DNA of 64,000 nt from an uncultured Opitutia bacterium (GTDB taxonomy: Bacteria; Verrucomicrobiota; Verrucomicrobiia; Opitutales; Opitutaceae), in assembly GCA_903859715.1 (NCBI GenBank), contig CAIONS010000068.1:1-64000 (forward strand). The letters are read 5' to 3'. The notes under the pieces are model-generated. The model was not told where the DNA came from, searched no databases, and worked only from the letters and a program-made list of their open reading frames with translations. Below, one piece after another: positions 55,345-63,993 of this stretch; the first letter of the stretch is position 1, and each line of letters opens with the position of its first letter. Position numbers and translations under genes: made by a program.

Positions 55345-56715
55345 ATGAAAATCGACGCCACGCTCACCCCCGCCAAGCTCCAGAAAAAGGTTTCCCGCGT
55401 GTTTGAACTAGCGGGCCAGAAGATCCGCGCCATCGACGCGTCCTGGGATTCCGCCAAGGGCACACCGGTCTTCACCGTCAAGGGCAAGTACACCTCGCGC
55501 GGCTGGACCGAGTGGACCCAGGGGTTCCAGTTCGGCCTGGCGTTCCTGCACTTCGACGCCACCGGCGAGCAGACATCGCTGCAGCTGGCCCGGGCCAAGA
55601 CCCTGAAGTACATGGCGTCGCATGTCTCGCACATCGGCGTGCATGACCACGGCTTCAACAACATCTCCACCTACGGCAATCTCCGCCGCCTGATGCTCGA
55701 GGGGAAAATCCCCTTCAACCAGGACGAGCTGAACTACGCCGAGCTCGCGCTCAAGGTTTCCGGCGCCGTGCAGGCCGCCCGCTGGTCCACCACCGCCTAC
55801 GGCACCGGTTACGTCTATTCCTTCAACGGCCCGCACTCGCTCTTCTCCGACACCATCCGCTCGATGCGTTCGCTGGTCGTGGCCGACCAGCTCGGCCATG
55901 TGCTGATGGGCGAGGGTGACAAGCCCACCAACCTGCTCCTCCGCGCCATCGAGCACGCGAAAACCACCGCGCGCTTCAACGTCTACTTCGGCGAGGGCCG
56001 CGACTTCTACGATGTCAGCGGTCGCGTCGTCCATGAGTCGATCTTCAACCGCAACGACGGCAACTACCGCTGCCCGTCGAGCCAGCAGGGCTTCTCGCCG
56101 TTCACCACGTGGACGCGCGGCGCCGCCTGGATCATCGCCGGCTATGCCGAGCAGCTGGAGTTCCTCGACACCGTGAAGGGCTCCGCGCTGGACGCCGCCG
56201 GCGGACGCCGTGCGGTCACCGATCTTTTCCTCAAGACCGCCCGCGCCACCAGTGATTATTACATCGATGGCTACACCGCGAAGGACGGCATTCCCTACTG
56301 GGATACCGGCGCGCTGAACACCCACGCGCTGGGCGACTATCAGAAGCGCGCCGCCGATCCGTTCAACGCCTTCGAACCCGTCGACAGCTCCGCCGCTGCC
56401 ATCGCCGCGCAGGGCCTGATCCGCCTCGGCAACTACCTCGCCGCCCACGGCGAGAAAGCCGCGGGCAAAAAATACCTGCAGGCCGGACTCACCGTCGCGA
56501 ACACGCTCTTCGCCGAGCCGTATCTTTCGACCGACAAAAAACATCAGGGCCTGATCCTGCACAGTGTTTATCACCGCCCAAATGGCTGGGATTACATCCC
56601 GAAGGGCCAGAAGGTGCCGTGCGGTGAATCCTCGATGTGGGGCGACTACCACGCGATGGAACTCGCGCTGCTCATCTCGCGGATGGCCGCGGGGAAGTAC
56701 TACACGTTCTTCTGA
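55345..56715 (+). CDS. Glycoside hydrolase family 88 (unsaturated glucuronyl hydrolase-like)
   Basis: A 456-aa alpha/alpha-barrel enzyme that releases unsaturated uronic acid from polysaccharide-lyase oligosaccharides. Family features include DHGFNNISTYGNLRRLML, MRSLVVADQLGHVLMGEGD (acidic residues of the first catalytic region), CPSSQQGFSPFTTWTRGAAW and GIPYWDTGALNTHALGDYQK. There is no signal peptide, so the enzyme is probably cytoplasmic, acting after uptake of disaccharides. ATG 55345 is chosen; the long upstream open frame crosses the MarC gene antisense and the repeat. It has no carbohydrate neighbours, and rlmN follows. Confidence 0.88.
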   Translation: MKIDATLTPAKLQKKVSRVFELAGQKIRAIDASWDSAKGTPVFTVKGKYTSRGWTEWTQGFQFGLAFLHFDATGEQTSLQLARAKTLKYMASHVSHIGVHDHGFNNISTYGNLRRLMLEGKIPFNQDELNYAELALKVSGAVQAARWSTTAYGTGYVYSFNGPHSLFSDTIRSMRSLVVADQLGHVLMGEGDKPTNLLLRAIEHAKTTARFNVYFGEGRDFYDVSGRVVHESIFNRNDGNYRCPSSQQGFSPFTTWTRGAAWIIAGYAEQLEFLDTVKGSALDAAGGRRAVTDLFLKTARATSDYYIDGYTAKDGIPYWDTGALNTHALGDYQKRAADPFNAFEPVDSSAAAIAAQGLIRLGNYLAAHGEKAAGKKYLQAGLTVANTLFAEPYLSTDKKHQGLILHSVYHRPNGWDYIPKGQKVPCGESSMWGDYHAMELALLISRMAAGKYYTFF

Positions 56716-56756
56716 GTTCCTATACTCGCCAGTAGCAGCCGACGTAAGGAGGCTGG

Positions 56757-56855
56757 GGATTAAACGCCAAGGGCCAAGGTCTGAGCCAAGACCAGAGGGA
56801 GGTTTTACTTCAGATCGAACTTTGCGCCTTCGCGTCTTTGCGCTTAACAAAACCC
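56757..56855. repeat. Degenerate CGCCAAGG/CTTTGCG inverted repeat
   Basis: TTAAACGCCAAGGGCCAAGG on the left and CCTTCGCGTCTTTGCGCTTA on the right are imperfectly complementary across the gap between the GH88 gene and rlmN. Similar GCGAAG/CTTTGCG units appear at 57920-58085 and 61381-61487. Confidence 0.45.
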
Positions 56856-56860
56856 ACGGA

Positions 56861-57913
56861 ATGTCCGCCACGCCGATCAACCTGTACGATCTCACCCGCG
56901 AGGAACTGCGTGTGCAGCTCGTGCGCTGGGGGTTCAACCCGTTTCACACCGCGCGGCTGTGGAATTATCTCTACATCGAGCTGGCCGCCTCGTTCGACGC
57001 CATGCCGGAACTGCCGGCCAAGGTGCGCTCACGGCTCACCGCGGACGCGCAGTTGGGGGTGCTGGCCACGGCGCTCGAAACCGACTCACGCGATGGCTTC
57101 ACGCGCAAATATCTGCTGTCCCTCGCTGATCACGAGCGCATCGAGACCGTGCTCATGCGCTACACCGGCCGCGTGACCGCCTGCATCTCGAGCCAGGTCG
57201 GCTGCGCGATGGGCTGTGTCTTCTGTGCGACCGGCCAGATGGGCTACACCCGTCATCTCACGCCCGGCGAAATCGTCGCGCAGGCCGTCCACGTCGCCCG
57301 CGCCCTGCGCACCGCTGAGGAACCGCACCGTCTCCGCAACATCGTGCTGATGGGCATGGGTGAACCGCTGCACAACTACGACGCCGTCATGCAGGCCATT
57401 GAAATCATGCGTGACGATCGCGGCCTCGCGCTCGGCGCGGAACGGATCACGCTCAGCACCGTCGGCGTGGTGCCCGGCATCCTCCGCCTCGCGAAGGAAA
57501 AGCGCCCTCTGCACCTCGCCGTCTCGCTGCACGCCGCCACGCAGGCCGGGCGCGCCGCCCTCGTGCCAGCGGCCAAAAAATGGCCGCTGGACGAACTCAT
57601 GGCCGCTTGCCGCACCTACAGCGAAACCACCGGCCGCCGGATTTTCTACGAGTGGACGCTGATCGAAGGGCAGAACGATTCCGCCGAAGACGCCCGCGCT
57701 GTCGGCCGCCTGCTGCACGGTCTGCCCGCGCAGGTAAACCTCATCCCGCTCAATCCGACCGCCGGTTACGCGGGAATTCCCACGCGCACCGATGCCGCCC
57801 GGAATTTTCAGCACATCCTCAAGGAAGAATTTAAACTCCCCAGCACTGTCCGCCAGCGCCGCGGCATCGACATCGCCGCCGGCTGCGGCCAACTCGCCGT
57901 CGCAGAGAAATAA
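56861..57913 (+). CDS. rlmN: 23S rRNA (adenine2503-C2)-methyltransferase RlmN
   Basis: A 350-aa radical-SAM enzyme methylating A2503 of 23S rRNA and A37 of some tRNAs. The Fe-S motif is CAMGCVFCATGQMGYTRHL (CxxxCxxC), preceded by RYTGRVTACISSQVGC; VLMGMGEPLHNYDAV is the GEP motif, and the C-terminal cysteine used as methyl carrier sits in RGIDIAAGCGQLAV. ATG 56861 gives the common MSATPINLYDLTREEL start. It is transcribed away from the GH88 gene end and appears monocistronic. Confidence 0.96.
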   Translation: MSATPINLYDLTREELRVQLVRWGFNPFHTARLWNYLYIELAASFDAMPELPAKVRSRLTADAQLGVLATALETDSRDGFTRKYLLSLADHERIETVLMRYTGRVTACISSQVGCAMGCVFCATGQMGYTRHLTPGEIVAQAVHVARALRTAEEPHRLRNIVLMGMGEPLHNYDAVMQAIEIMRDDRGLALGAERITLSTVGVVPGILRLAKEKRPLHLAVSLHAATQAGRAALVPAAKKWPLDELMAACRTYSETTGRRIFYEWTLIEGQNDSAEDARAVGRLLHGLPAQVNLIPLNPTAGYAGIPTRTDAARNFQHILKEEFKLPSTVRQRRGIDIAAGCGQLAVAEK

Positions 57914-57919
57914 TTTTCA

Positions 57920-58085
57920 CCACGAAGGTCACGAAGTCCGATCCATCCGATCTTACCGCAAAGACCGCGAAGTGCGCGAAGATCCAGTTTGAACCAGCAG
58001 ACCTTTGCTCCGGCTTCGCGCTCTTGGCGGCCTTTGCGGTGAAAATCAGTCGGTATGATCTTCGTGTGCTTCGTGCCCTTCGTGG
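57920..58085. repeat. Nested double inverted repeat
   Basis: The outer arms CCACGAAGGTCACGAAG and CTTCGTGCCCTTCGTGG enclose an inner pair, ACCGCAAAGACCGCGAAGTG and CTTCGCGCTCTTGGCGGCC. One palindromic unit thus lies within another of a different family, suggesting an insertion of one repeat into another. It occupies the gap between convergent rlmN and the DAHP synthase gene. Confidence 0.75.
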
Positions 58086-59144
58086 TTAAATTTTCCGGCG
58101 CCGCGCCTGCACTGCGGCGGCCAACTGCGCGAAAAGCGGGGGCGTCTTTTCCCAGGCAAGGCAGCCGTCGGTGATGCTCCGGCCATAGACCAGCGGCTTC
58201 GCCTGATAGTCCTGCGCGCCGCCGAGGAGATTGCTCTCGATCATCACGGCCGCGATGGCGGTTTCGCCTCCGGCGATCTGCCCCGCAAGGTCCGCCACGA
58301 CAGCGGTCTGTCTCTCCGGGTCCTTGCCGCTGTTCGCGTGGCTGCAGTCCACCATGAGGTAGGGCGGCAGCTGGTTTTTCTTCAGCAGCGCCGTGGCGCC
58401 CTGAACCTGCGGCGCAGAAAAGTTTGGTCCCTGGCTGCCGCCGCGCAGGACCAGATGGCCGTGCTCGTTGCCCGACGTGCCCATCACGGCCGGTGCTCCC
58501 TCGCGGGTGAGCGAGGGAAACCAGTGTGGATGACGCGCCGAGCGGATGGCGTCGACCGCCACCTGGATGTCGCCATCGGTGCGATTCTTGAACCCGACCG
58601 GCATCGAAAGTCCCGACGCCAGTTCGCGGTGCACTTGGCTCTCGACCGTGCGCGCCCCGATCGCACCCCACGAGACGAGGTCCGCGTAATACTGGCCCAG
58701 TGTGGTATCGAGGAACTCGGTGGCCACCGGCGCGCCGAGCCCGGTGACATCGATCATCAGCTTCCGCGCAATGCGCAGGCCGGCGTTGATCTGGAAACTG
58801 CCGTCGAGGAACGGGTCGTTGATCAGGCCTTTCCAGCCCAGTACGGTCCGCGGTTTTTCAAAGTACACACGCATGACCAGCAGAAGGTCCCGGGCATAGA
58901 TCGGCGCCACTTCCCGCAAGCGCTGGGCATACTCCACTGCGGCCGCCGGATCGTGAATCGAACACGGGCCGACCACCACCAGCAGCCGGGTATCCGTCCC
59001 GGTGACAATCGCCTCCACCTCGCGGCGGCTGCGCGCCACGAGGGTCGCGCGGGCATCGTCCAGCGGTAGGTCATCCTCCAGCACCGCCGGGGCGATGAGC
59101 GGCTTGGTGGCACGGATGCGCAGGTCGGAAGTGGACGGATGCAT
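58086..59144 (-). CDS. 3-deoxy-7-phosphoheptulonate synthase, class I (AroF/G/H type)
   Basis: A 352-aa enzyme that condenses erythrose-4-phosphate and PEP to DAHP, first step of aromatic biosynthesis. It matches AroG/F/H: VVVGPCSIHDPAAAVEYAQ, YFEKPRTVLGWKGLINDPFL, PVATEFLDTTLGQYYADLVS, GFKNRTDGDIQVAVDAI, DCSHANSGKDPERQ and QDYQAKPLVYGRSITDGCL. Feedback type (Phe, Tyr or Trp) cannot be read. The ATG 59144 start MHPSTSDLRIRATKPLIAP is natural. No other aromatic gene is nearby. Confidence 0.95.
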   Translation of the reverse strand: MHPSTSDLRIRATKPLIAPAVLEDDLPLDDARATLVARSRREVEAIVTGTDTRLLVVVGPCSIHDPAAAVEYAQRLREVAPIYARDLLLVMRVYFEKPRTVLGWKGLINDPFLDGSFQINAGLRIARKLMIDVTGLGAPVATEFLDTTLGQYYADLVSWGAIGARTVESQVHRELASGLSMPVGFKNRTDGDIQVAVDAIRSARHPHWFPSLTREGAPAVMGTSGNEHGHLVLRGGSQGPNFSAPQVQGATALLKKNQLPPYLMVDCSHANSGKDPERQTAVVADLAGQIAGGETAIAAVMIESNLLGGAQDYQAKPLVYGRSITDGCLAWEKTPPLFAQLAAAVQARRRKI

Positions 59145-59246
59145 GGAAGGCAGAGCCTACGGCCCGGCCGGCCGGCTGCCATCTTTTCCGCGCGCCCTGG
59201 CACTGCTGCACCGCACGATCATGGCGGCTCTCAGCATTCCGGAAGT

Positions 59247-59359
59247 TGGCCACAAAGAGGCACAAAAATTTCCAAGGCTTCGGTTGATCCTTCCCGCGCG
59301 CCTATGGGCGCAATGGAGGCTCTTTCGCAGCCTTGGTTCACTTGTGCCTTTTTGTGGCA
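59247..59359. repeat. CACAAAGAGGCACAAA inverted repeat
   Basis: GGCCACAAAGAGGCACAAA (from 59249) faces CTTGTGCCTTTTTGTGGC (59341-59358), with CCAAGG/CCTTGG subsidiary arms inside. It fills most of the gap between the DAHP synthase gene and the downstream unknown gene, both on the minus strand. Confidence 0.7.
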
Positions 59360-59366
59360 AAAAATC

Positions 59367-60701
59367 CTATCCGAGCAGCTGCTGCGCCTGCTTCACCACT
59401 GCAGTGGGCCGGACCTGCACCTCGGCCAAGTTTCCCACCAAGCCATGGCGCCGGCCGGCATGGATCAGCGTCAGCCAGCCGAGTGATGCCGCTTCCGTGG
59501 TCGAGGCCTGCTCGGCCGCGGCGTCAATCACCGCCGCCGGCAGCACCAGCTGTTCCTTCGGCAGCAGTCCCTTGTCGGCCAGAAAAAACGACAGTGAAGA
59601 CCCGAGCAATCCGAGCCACGCCGTCGGCCGGGTGGCCGGTGCATAGCTGATCCCGGTTTTCTCAGGCGACCATTCCATGAACGCCCGCACCTGTTCGTGC
59701 AGCTGGGTGAGCTCGGACTCTGCGGTGGCGGAGTTCCAGCGCACGAGGAAGACCTTGCGCTCGCGCAGTTTTTTGACCTCCCACACCCGCAGCACGAGTT
59801 CGTAATCCCCCGCGGTGTGGCGGAGCGCGCCGGTAAAAACATAATCCAGGCCGCCTTCGGTGGAATCGATGAGCTGCCGGAGATTTTCCGTCGTCCACTC
59901 GTTTCCGAGCAGGGCATAGTGCCGGTTGCTGAATACCCCGATGGCGGCGATCGGCGAGTAATGGGGTGAAAAATAAAAGGTTTCCGCCAGCCAGAGCGGC
60001 AGCGCCCGGGTCAGCCGGCCCAGTTCGGTCTCGGGTTTCTGCGTCACTTCCGCGAGATCGCTCACGCCCAGCAGCGCCAGCTGGGTAAAGGCCACGCGCC
60101 GCAACCGCTCGCCCTTCGCCGGCAAAATCTGCCCGGCCAGCGGCTCCAGGCCATAAAACCACATCGGTTTGCTGATGGACACGAGGTTGACCTTCGGCGC
60201 CTCGGCGGGCGCCGCACCCGGCGGCCCGGCCGCAGATTCGAGGGGAGGCACATCCGCATTGATCAGCTCGGCAATCGCGTTCGAAAAGCCATGAAGCCTT
60301 TCCTCCAGCTCGGGGCGTTGCAGGGAGAAAAGAATATCAAGGACATGCTGCGCGGCCTCGGCCTGCTGTAGCGCCAGGTAAGCCTGAAGCAGGTTCAACC
60401 CGGTCGCCGGACCATGGCGGTCGGCGTCGTAGCGCGGCGCCACCAGTTCGACGATTTCCCGGACATGTCCGTTGATACCGAGATCCGCCGAGATGGTCAC
60501 CAACACATCCGCACGGTCACCCGCCGCGGCCAACACCTGTTCGTAGAGGGCGAGGGCGCCCGGCAGATCCTTGGCCTCGAGCCGTTCGCGGGCCGTGACC
60601 AGCTGGGGCAGCACCCCGCCGGCGGCGGCTGTGGCGATCTCGGCCGGAGTCGGCGCCGCCGGATCCGGCTTCTGGCCTGAAAGTCGGTCGAAAAATCCCA
60701 T
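59367..60701 (-). CDS. Unrecognised TPR-like protein
   Basis: A 444-aa soluble protein. Residues 35-140 look like a tetratricopeptide-type helical array (ARERLEAKDLPGALALYEQV; GLNLLQAYLALQQAEAAQHV). A Pro/Ala/Glu linker follows, then a mixed alpha/beta region containing KPMWFYGLEPLAGQILPAKG, ALLGNEWTTENLRQL and YVFTGALRHTAGDYELVLRV. It lacks a signal peptide and a known catalytic motif. ATG 60701 (MGFFDRLSGQKP) is preferred to upstream in-frame starts, which overlap the rhomboid gene. It lies 38 bp after the rhombosortase-like gene on the same strand. Confidence 0.7.
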   Translation of the reverse strand: MGFFDRLSGQKPDPAAPTPAEIATAAAGGVLPQLVTARERLEAKDLPGALALYEQVLAAAGDRADVLVTISADLGINGHVREIVELVAPRYDADRHGPATGLNLLQAYLALQQAEAAQHVLDILFSLQRPELEERLHGFSNAIAELINADVPPLESAAGPPGAAPAEAPKVNLVSISKPMWFYGLEPLAGQILPAKGERLRRVAFTQLALLGVSDLAEVTQKPETELGRLTRALPLWLAETFYFSPHYSPIAAIGVFSNRHYALLGNEWTTENLRQLIDSTEGGLDYVFTGALRHTAGDYELVLRVWEVKKLRERKVFLVRWNSATAESELTQLHEQVRAFMEWSPEKTGISYAPATRPTAWLGLLGSSLSFFLADKGLLPKEQLVLPAAVIDAAAEQASTTEAASLGWLTLIHAGRRHGLVGNLAEVQVRPTAVVKQAQQLLG

Positions 60702-60739
60702 GGCCCCCGACAAAAGCAGCGCGCGCGCAACTGGCGACG

Positions 60740-61330
60740 CTAAATCCGGCGGCGCCAGAGATAGGCGCCGCGCGCGCTGACCACGCCGGCGACCGCGGCC
60801 AAGGGCACCGGGCGCAAACCGGGATCGGCCACTGGCGCAAACAGCGACCGGCCGGAATAGAGTTCGATGAGGATCTTCAAGACCAGCAGGCCGAGCATCG
60901 CCCACCAGAGCCATGCGTCACCTCCACGCCGGGACGTCTGCTCGAAGACGAGCAACGTCAGCACTCCCGCCGTCAGGCCGGATAATCCGCCGAAATGCAG
61001 GAGCGTGGGTTCCAACATCAGCAGCAGCGCCCCGATCAAGCCCGGAGCCAGCGCCAGCATCCAGCGGGTGCGGCCGGGCGCGATTCGCTCAACCCAGATT
61101 CCCGCCGGCACCAGCACAGCCAAGTTACCCCACAGGCTGAGTGCGCCGAAATGAACAAAATTCCCGGTCCACAACCGCCACCACTCACCATGCAAAATCG
61201 CCGGGCGGTCAAAGATCCACGCCTGCTCCCAAGCCCGGCTGACCGTTAGGATCAGCGCCAGCACGGCGACCAAGACCGTCGCCCAAGGTGTGATCGGACG
61301 CGGAGCTTCGGAACGGGGAGGTGACATCAT
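60740..61330 (-). CDS. Rhombosortase-like rhomboid membrane protein
   Basis: A 196-aa polytopic rhomboid-fold protein resembling rhombosortase: LHGEWWRLWTGNFVHFGALS in the first half and the active-site-type GGLSGLTAGVLTLLVF with its serine. In catalytic rhomboids a partner histidine follows two helices later (usually HxxG); here the equivalent segment reads VPLAAVAGVVSARG, without histidine, so proteolysis is doubtful. Two ATG codons begin the gene (MMSPPRSEAP). It is immediately upstream of an unrecognised soluble gene. No GlyGly-CTERM substrate is visible in the window. Confidence 0.8.
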   Translation of the reverse strand: MMSPPRSEAPRPITPWATVLVAVLALILTVSRAWEQAWIFDRPAILHGEWWRLWTGNFVHFGALSLWGNLAVLVPAGIWVERIAPGRTRWMLALAPGLIGALLLMLEPTLLHFGGLSGLTAGVLTLLVFEQTSRRGGDAWLWWAMLGLLVLKILIELYSGRSLFAPVADPGLRPVPLAAVAGVVSARGAYLWRRRI

Positions 61331-61380
61331 TCTCTAACGTTGAGGCAGCAAGCTGGGTTTCAACGGGAAACAGGTTTGGC

Positions 61381-61487
61381 CCCCAAGGACGCGAAGAGCG
61401 CGAAGAAAGAACCAAGCCAAGATGGCGGTTTTGGCGGCATCCGACCTCTCTTCCGTCCGGACTTCGCGCTCTTTGCTTCCTTGGCGG
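61381..61487. repeat. GACGCGAAGAGCGCGAAG inverted repeat
   Basis: CCCCAAGGACGCGAAGAGCG (61381 on) with CGAAG faces CTTCGCGCTCTTTGCTTCC (61462 on) and TTGGCGG. It lies between two minus-strand genes, the lytic transglycosylase and the rhombosortase-like gene. The GCGAAGxGCGCGAAG arms match those inside the nested repeat at 57920-58085. Confidence 0.7.
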
Positions 61488-61496
61488 TTAAAACAA

Positions 61497-62444
61497 TCAG
61501 GCCCCGGGCGCCGGAATATCCCCCGGCGCCACACCCGCGCGCACGGCGATGGTGGCGCAGACTTTCGGGACATACATCCGCGTCTCAGTCGACAGCGCAT
61601 CCGCAACTTCGGCAAAGCTGTGCGCATTGCGTGACGCCAGCAGGCGCCGCACCCGGCCTTCGCCGGCATTGTAGGCGGCGAGGGCCAGCAGCCAGTCGCC
61701 GAATTTCTCGCGCAGTATCCGCAGATAGTGCGCCGCGGCCCGCGCCGATTTTTCCACATTGGCCCGTTCATCCGGCAGGAAGGTGCTGAGGCCCAGCGCC
61801 CGCGCCGTGTCCGGCATAAGTTGAAAAAGTCCCTTCGCCCCCGCCGGGCTGCGCGCCCCGGGATCGAGCGTCGATTCCGCCTCGGCCAGCCAGGCCAGCT
61901 CAGGCGGCACACCTTCCGCCGCAAACGCCGCACCGAGAACCGGCATCAGTTCGTCCGCCCGGGCTGGACGCGGGCGGGCGCGAATGCGGGTGAGCCAGAG
62001 ATCATAATAGGGAAGGTTGATCGGGGCGTGGCCGGGCGTGATGACCGGCGGATGCAGCCCGGGCTGTCGGACCGCTTCCTTCGCCGCCTCGATGTAATCG
62101 AGCCGCACTGCCAGCCAGTCGGCATAGTCCTCGTAACCGGGCAGCACGCGCAGTGCGGCCAGGGCCGCCTTCGCCTCGGGTTCATACGCGGCCAGGGCCG
62201 CGAGATCATTGTTGTCCAGCGCCTGCTGCAGCCGCGCGGCAAAGGCATCCCAACGTTCGCGCGAGGGGAACTCGTACTGCGCCTTGATCTCCGGCGGCGC
62301 GTACTCGTCGAACAGCGACTTGCCGGCCTCGTAGAGTTCATCGGCTGACGGCTGGTCGGGCGACTTCGCCGGTTGTGGCGGCGGTTCCGCGGCGGCCAGA
62401 ACGGTGGCCGTGGCAAGGAGGGAGAAAATCACACGGGAACGCAT
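61497..62444 (-). CDS. Soluble lytic murein transglycosylase-like protein (SLT domain)
   Basis: A 315-aa periplasmic enzyme cleaving peptidoglycan glycan strands. The signal peptide is MRSRVIFSLLATATVLAAAE, probably followed by cleavage near AAA-E. The SLT catalytic region contains the Glu in ELAWLAEAESTLDPGARS, then PAGAKGLFQLMPDTARALGL and LLALAAYNAGEGRVRRLLA. The 150 residues before the catalytic domain are helical and family-variable. ATG 62444 is chosen because it gives a normal signal peptide. It is transcribed divergently from miaB. Confidence 0.92.
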   Translation of the reverse strand: MRSRVIFSLLATATVLAAAEPPPQPAKSPDQPSADELYEAGKSLFDEYAPPEIKAQYEFPSRERWDAFAARLQQALDNNDLAALAAYEPEAKAALAALRVLPGYEDYADWLAVRLDYIEAAKEAVRQPGLHPPVITPGHAPINLPYYDLWLTRIRARPRPARADELMPVLGAAFAAEGVPPELAWLAEAESTLDPGARSPAGAKGLFQLMPDTARALGLSTFLPDERANVEKSARAAAHYLRILREKFGDWLLALAAYNAGEGRVRRLLASRNAHSFAEVADALSTETRMYVPKVCATIAVRAGVAPGDIPAPGA

Positions 62445-62551
62445 GGCGAGGCAGACCGCCTCCAGCCCAGCAGGTTGCACGCGCTGAAGCCAGCCCGGGA
62501 GTTTACCGTTTGACCCTTCCGGTGCGGCCTTTAGTCAGGACCGCTCCTGCC

Positions 62552-63919
62552 GTGAACCGCGTCCACATCAAGACCTACGGGTGCCAGATGAATGAGCGCG
62601 ACAGTGAAGCTGTCGCGGCCATGTTGCGCGCCCGCGGCTACCGCATCGTCAGCCAGGAGGACGACTGCGACATCCTGCTGCTCAATACCTGCTCCGTGCG
62701 GGACGCCGCCGAGCAGAAGGCGATCGGCAAGGCCGGCAATGTGCTCGCGCGCAAAAAGAAAAACCCGGACTTCGTCCTCGGGATTCTCGGCTGCATGGCG
62801 CAAAACCGCGGAGCCACGCTGCTCGACCAGCTGCCGGACGTCGACCTGATCATCGGCACCCAGAAATTCCACCAGGTCCCGGACTACCTCGACAACCTTC
62901 GCGCGGCACGCGACGCTGGCGTGCCGCTCGGTGAGACGATTGTCGACCTGGCCGAGGAAGCCGGTTCGCAAAACACGATCCGCGACCACGAACTCGCCGA
63001 GCACCAGGTCAGCGCCTTCGTCTCGATTCAGCAGGGCTGCAACATGGACTGCGCCTTCTGCATCGTTCCGAAAACCCGCGGCGACGAACGCTCGCGTCCG
63101 ATGGATGACATCGTGGCCGAATGCCGGACCCTCGCCGCCCGCGGGGTGAAGGAAGTCACGCTGCTCGGCCAGATCGTCACCAGCTACGGGCGGCGCGACT
63201 ATGTCCACACGGGCGGCGTGACGCCGTTCGTTCAGCTCCTCGAGAAGGTGCACGCCCTCGAAGGCATCGAACGCATCCGCTTCACATCGCCCCATCCACG
63301 CGGATTCAAGCAGGACTTGGTTGAGGCCTACGGCCGGTTGCCGAAACTCTGCGGCTATGTCCATCTGCCGATGCAGTCCGGCAGCGACCGCATCCTCCGG
63401 GCGATGAACCGGCCCTACACGCGCGAGCGCTACCGCGAGATCGTCGACGCCCTGCGGGCCGTGCGTCCCGACATGTATTTTTCGACCGATGTGATCGTCG
63501 GCTTCCCCGGCGAGACCGAAGAGGATTTCGCCCAGACGCGGGAGCTGTTCGAGGCCTGCAACTACGACATGGCCTACGTCTTCAAATACTCGATCCGCAC
63601 GGGCACGCCGGCGGCGACGATGGAAGGCCAGGTGTCCGAGGAGCAAAAAGAGGAGCGCAACCAGACCTTGCTGGCAGTGCTCGCCCGGAATTCGGAGCGG
63701 CGCAACGCCACGCTGGTGGGCTCGGTCGAGGAAGTCCTCGTCGAGGGTCCCGACAAGACCGGCCGGCGCTTCACCGGTCGCACGCGCGGAAACCGCGTGT
63801 GCATTTTCGAGGCGGAGGCGCGGCTGATCGGCTCGCTGGTGCCGCTGAAGATCACCCGCGCCAGTGTGAGCACGCTGTACGGCGAGCTGGTGCTCTCCGG
63901 TGTGACGAGTGACCTGTGA
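62552..63919 (+). CDS. miaB: tRNA-2-methylthio-N6-dimethylallyladenosine synthase MiaB
   Basis: A 455-aa radical-SAM methylthiotransferase of tRNA A37. The N-terminal UPF0004 domain holds cysteines in KTYGCQMNERDSEAVA, NTCSVRDAAEQKAIG and GCMAQNRGATLLDQLP. The SAM cluster is GCNMDCAFCIVPKTRGDERS, and a C-terminal TRAM domain follows. A GTG at 62552 gives VNRVHIKTYGCQMNERDSE, the natural family start; the 59-residue extension overlaps the divergent gene. The final residues lie inside the TGACGAG repeat at the window end. Confidence 0.95.
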   Translation: MNRVHIKTYGCQMNERDSEAVAAMLRARGYRIVSQEDDCDILLLNTCSVRDAAEQKAIGKAGNVLARKKKNPDFVLGILGCMAQNRGATLLDQLPDVDLIIGTQKFHQVPDYLDNLRAARDAGVPLGETIVDLAEEAGSQNTIRDHELAEHQVSAFVSIQQGCNMDCAFCIVPKTRGDERSRPMDDIVAECRTLAARGVKEVTLLGQIVTSYGRRDYVHTGGVTPFVQLLEKVHALEGIERIRFTSPHPRGFKQDLVEAYGRLPKLCGYVHLPMQSGSDRILRAMNRPYTRERYREIVDALRAVRPDMYFSTDVIVGFPGETEEDFAQTRELFEACNYDMAYVFKYSIRTGTPAATMEGQVSEEQKEERNQTLLAVLARNSERRNATLVGSVEEVLVEGPDKTGRRFTGRTRGNRVCIFEAEARLIGSLVPLKITRASVSTLYGELVLSGVTSDL

Positions 63920-63993
63920 CAGGTGACGAGTTCAAACCCCGGTCGGCTCTCAGAATTTACTCGTCACCATCCTCACACCACTCGTCACTCGTC
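63902..63993. repeat. TGACGAG-type palindromic repeat at window end
   Basis: Left units GTGACGAGTGACC and GGTGACGAG face right units CTCGTCACC and CTCGTCACTCGTC. The left part overlaps the last codons and stop of miaB. An ATG at 63996, just beyond, might start the next gene, but only five bases remain in the window. Confidence 0.55.

Noticed and set aside
63902-63993. Possible CRISPR-like array from repeated TGACGAG units
   Set aside because: The units are too short, lack regular spacers and form palindromic arms; no cas gene is near. It fits the intergenic repeat class.
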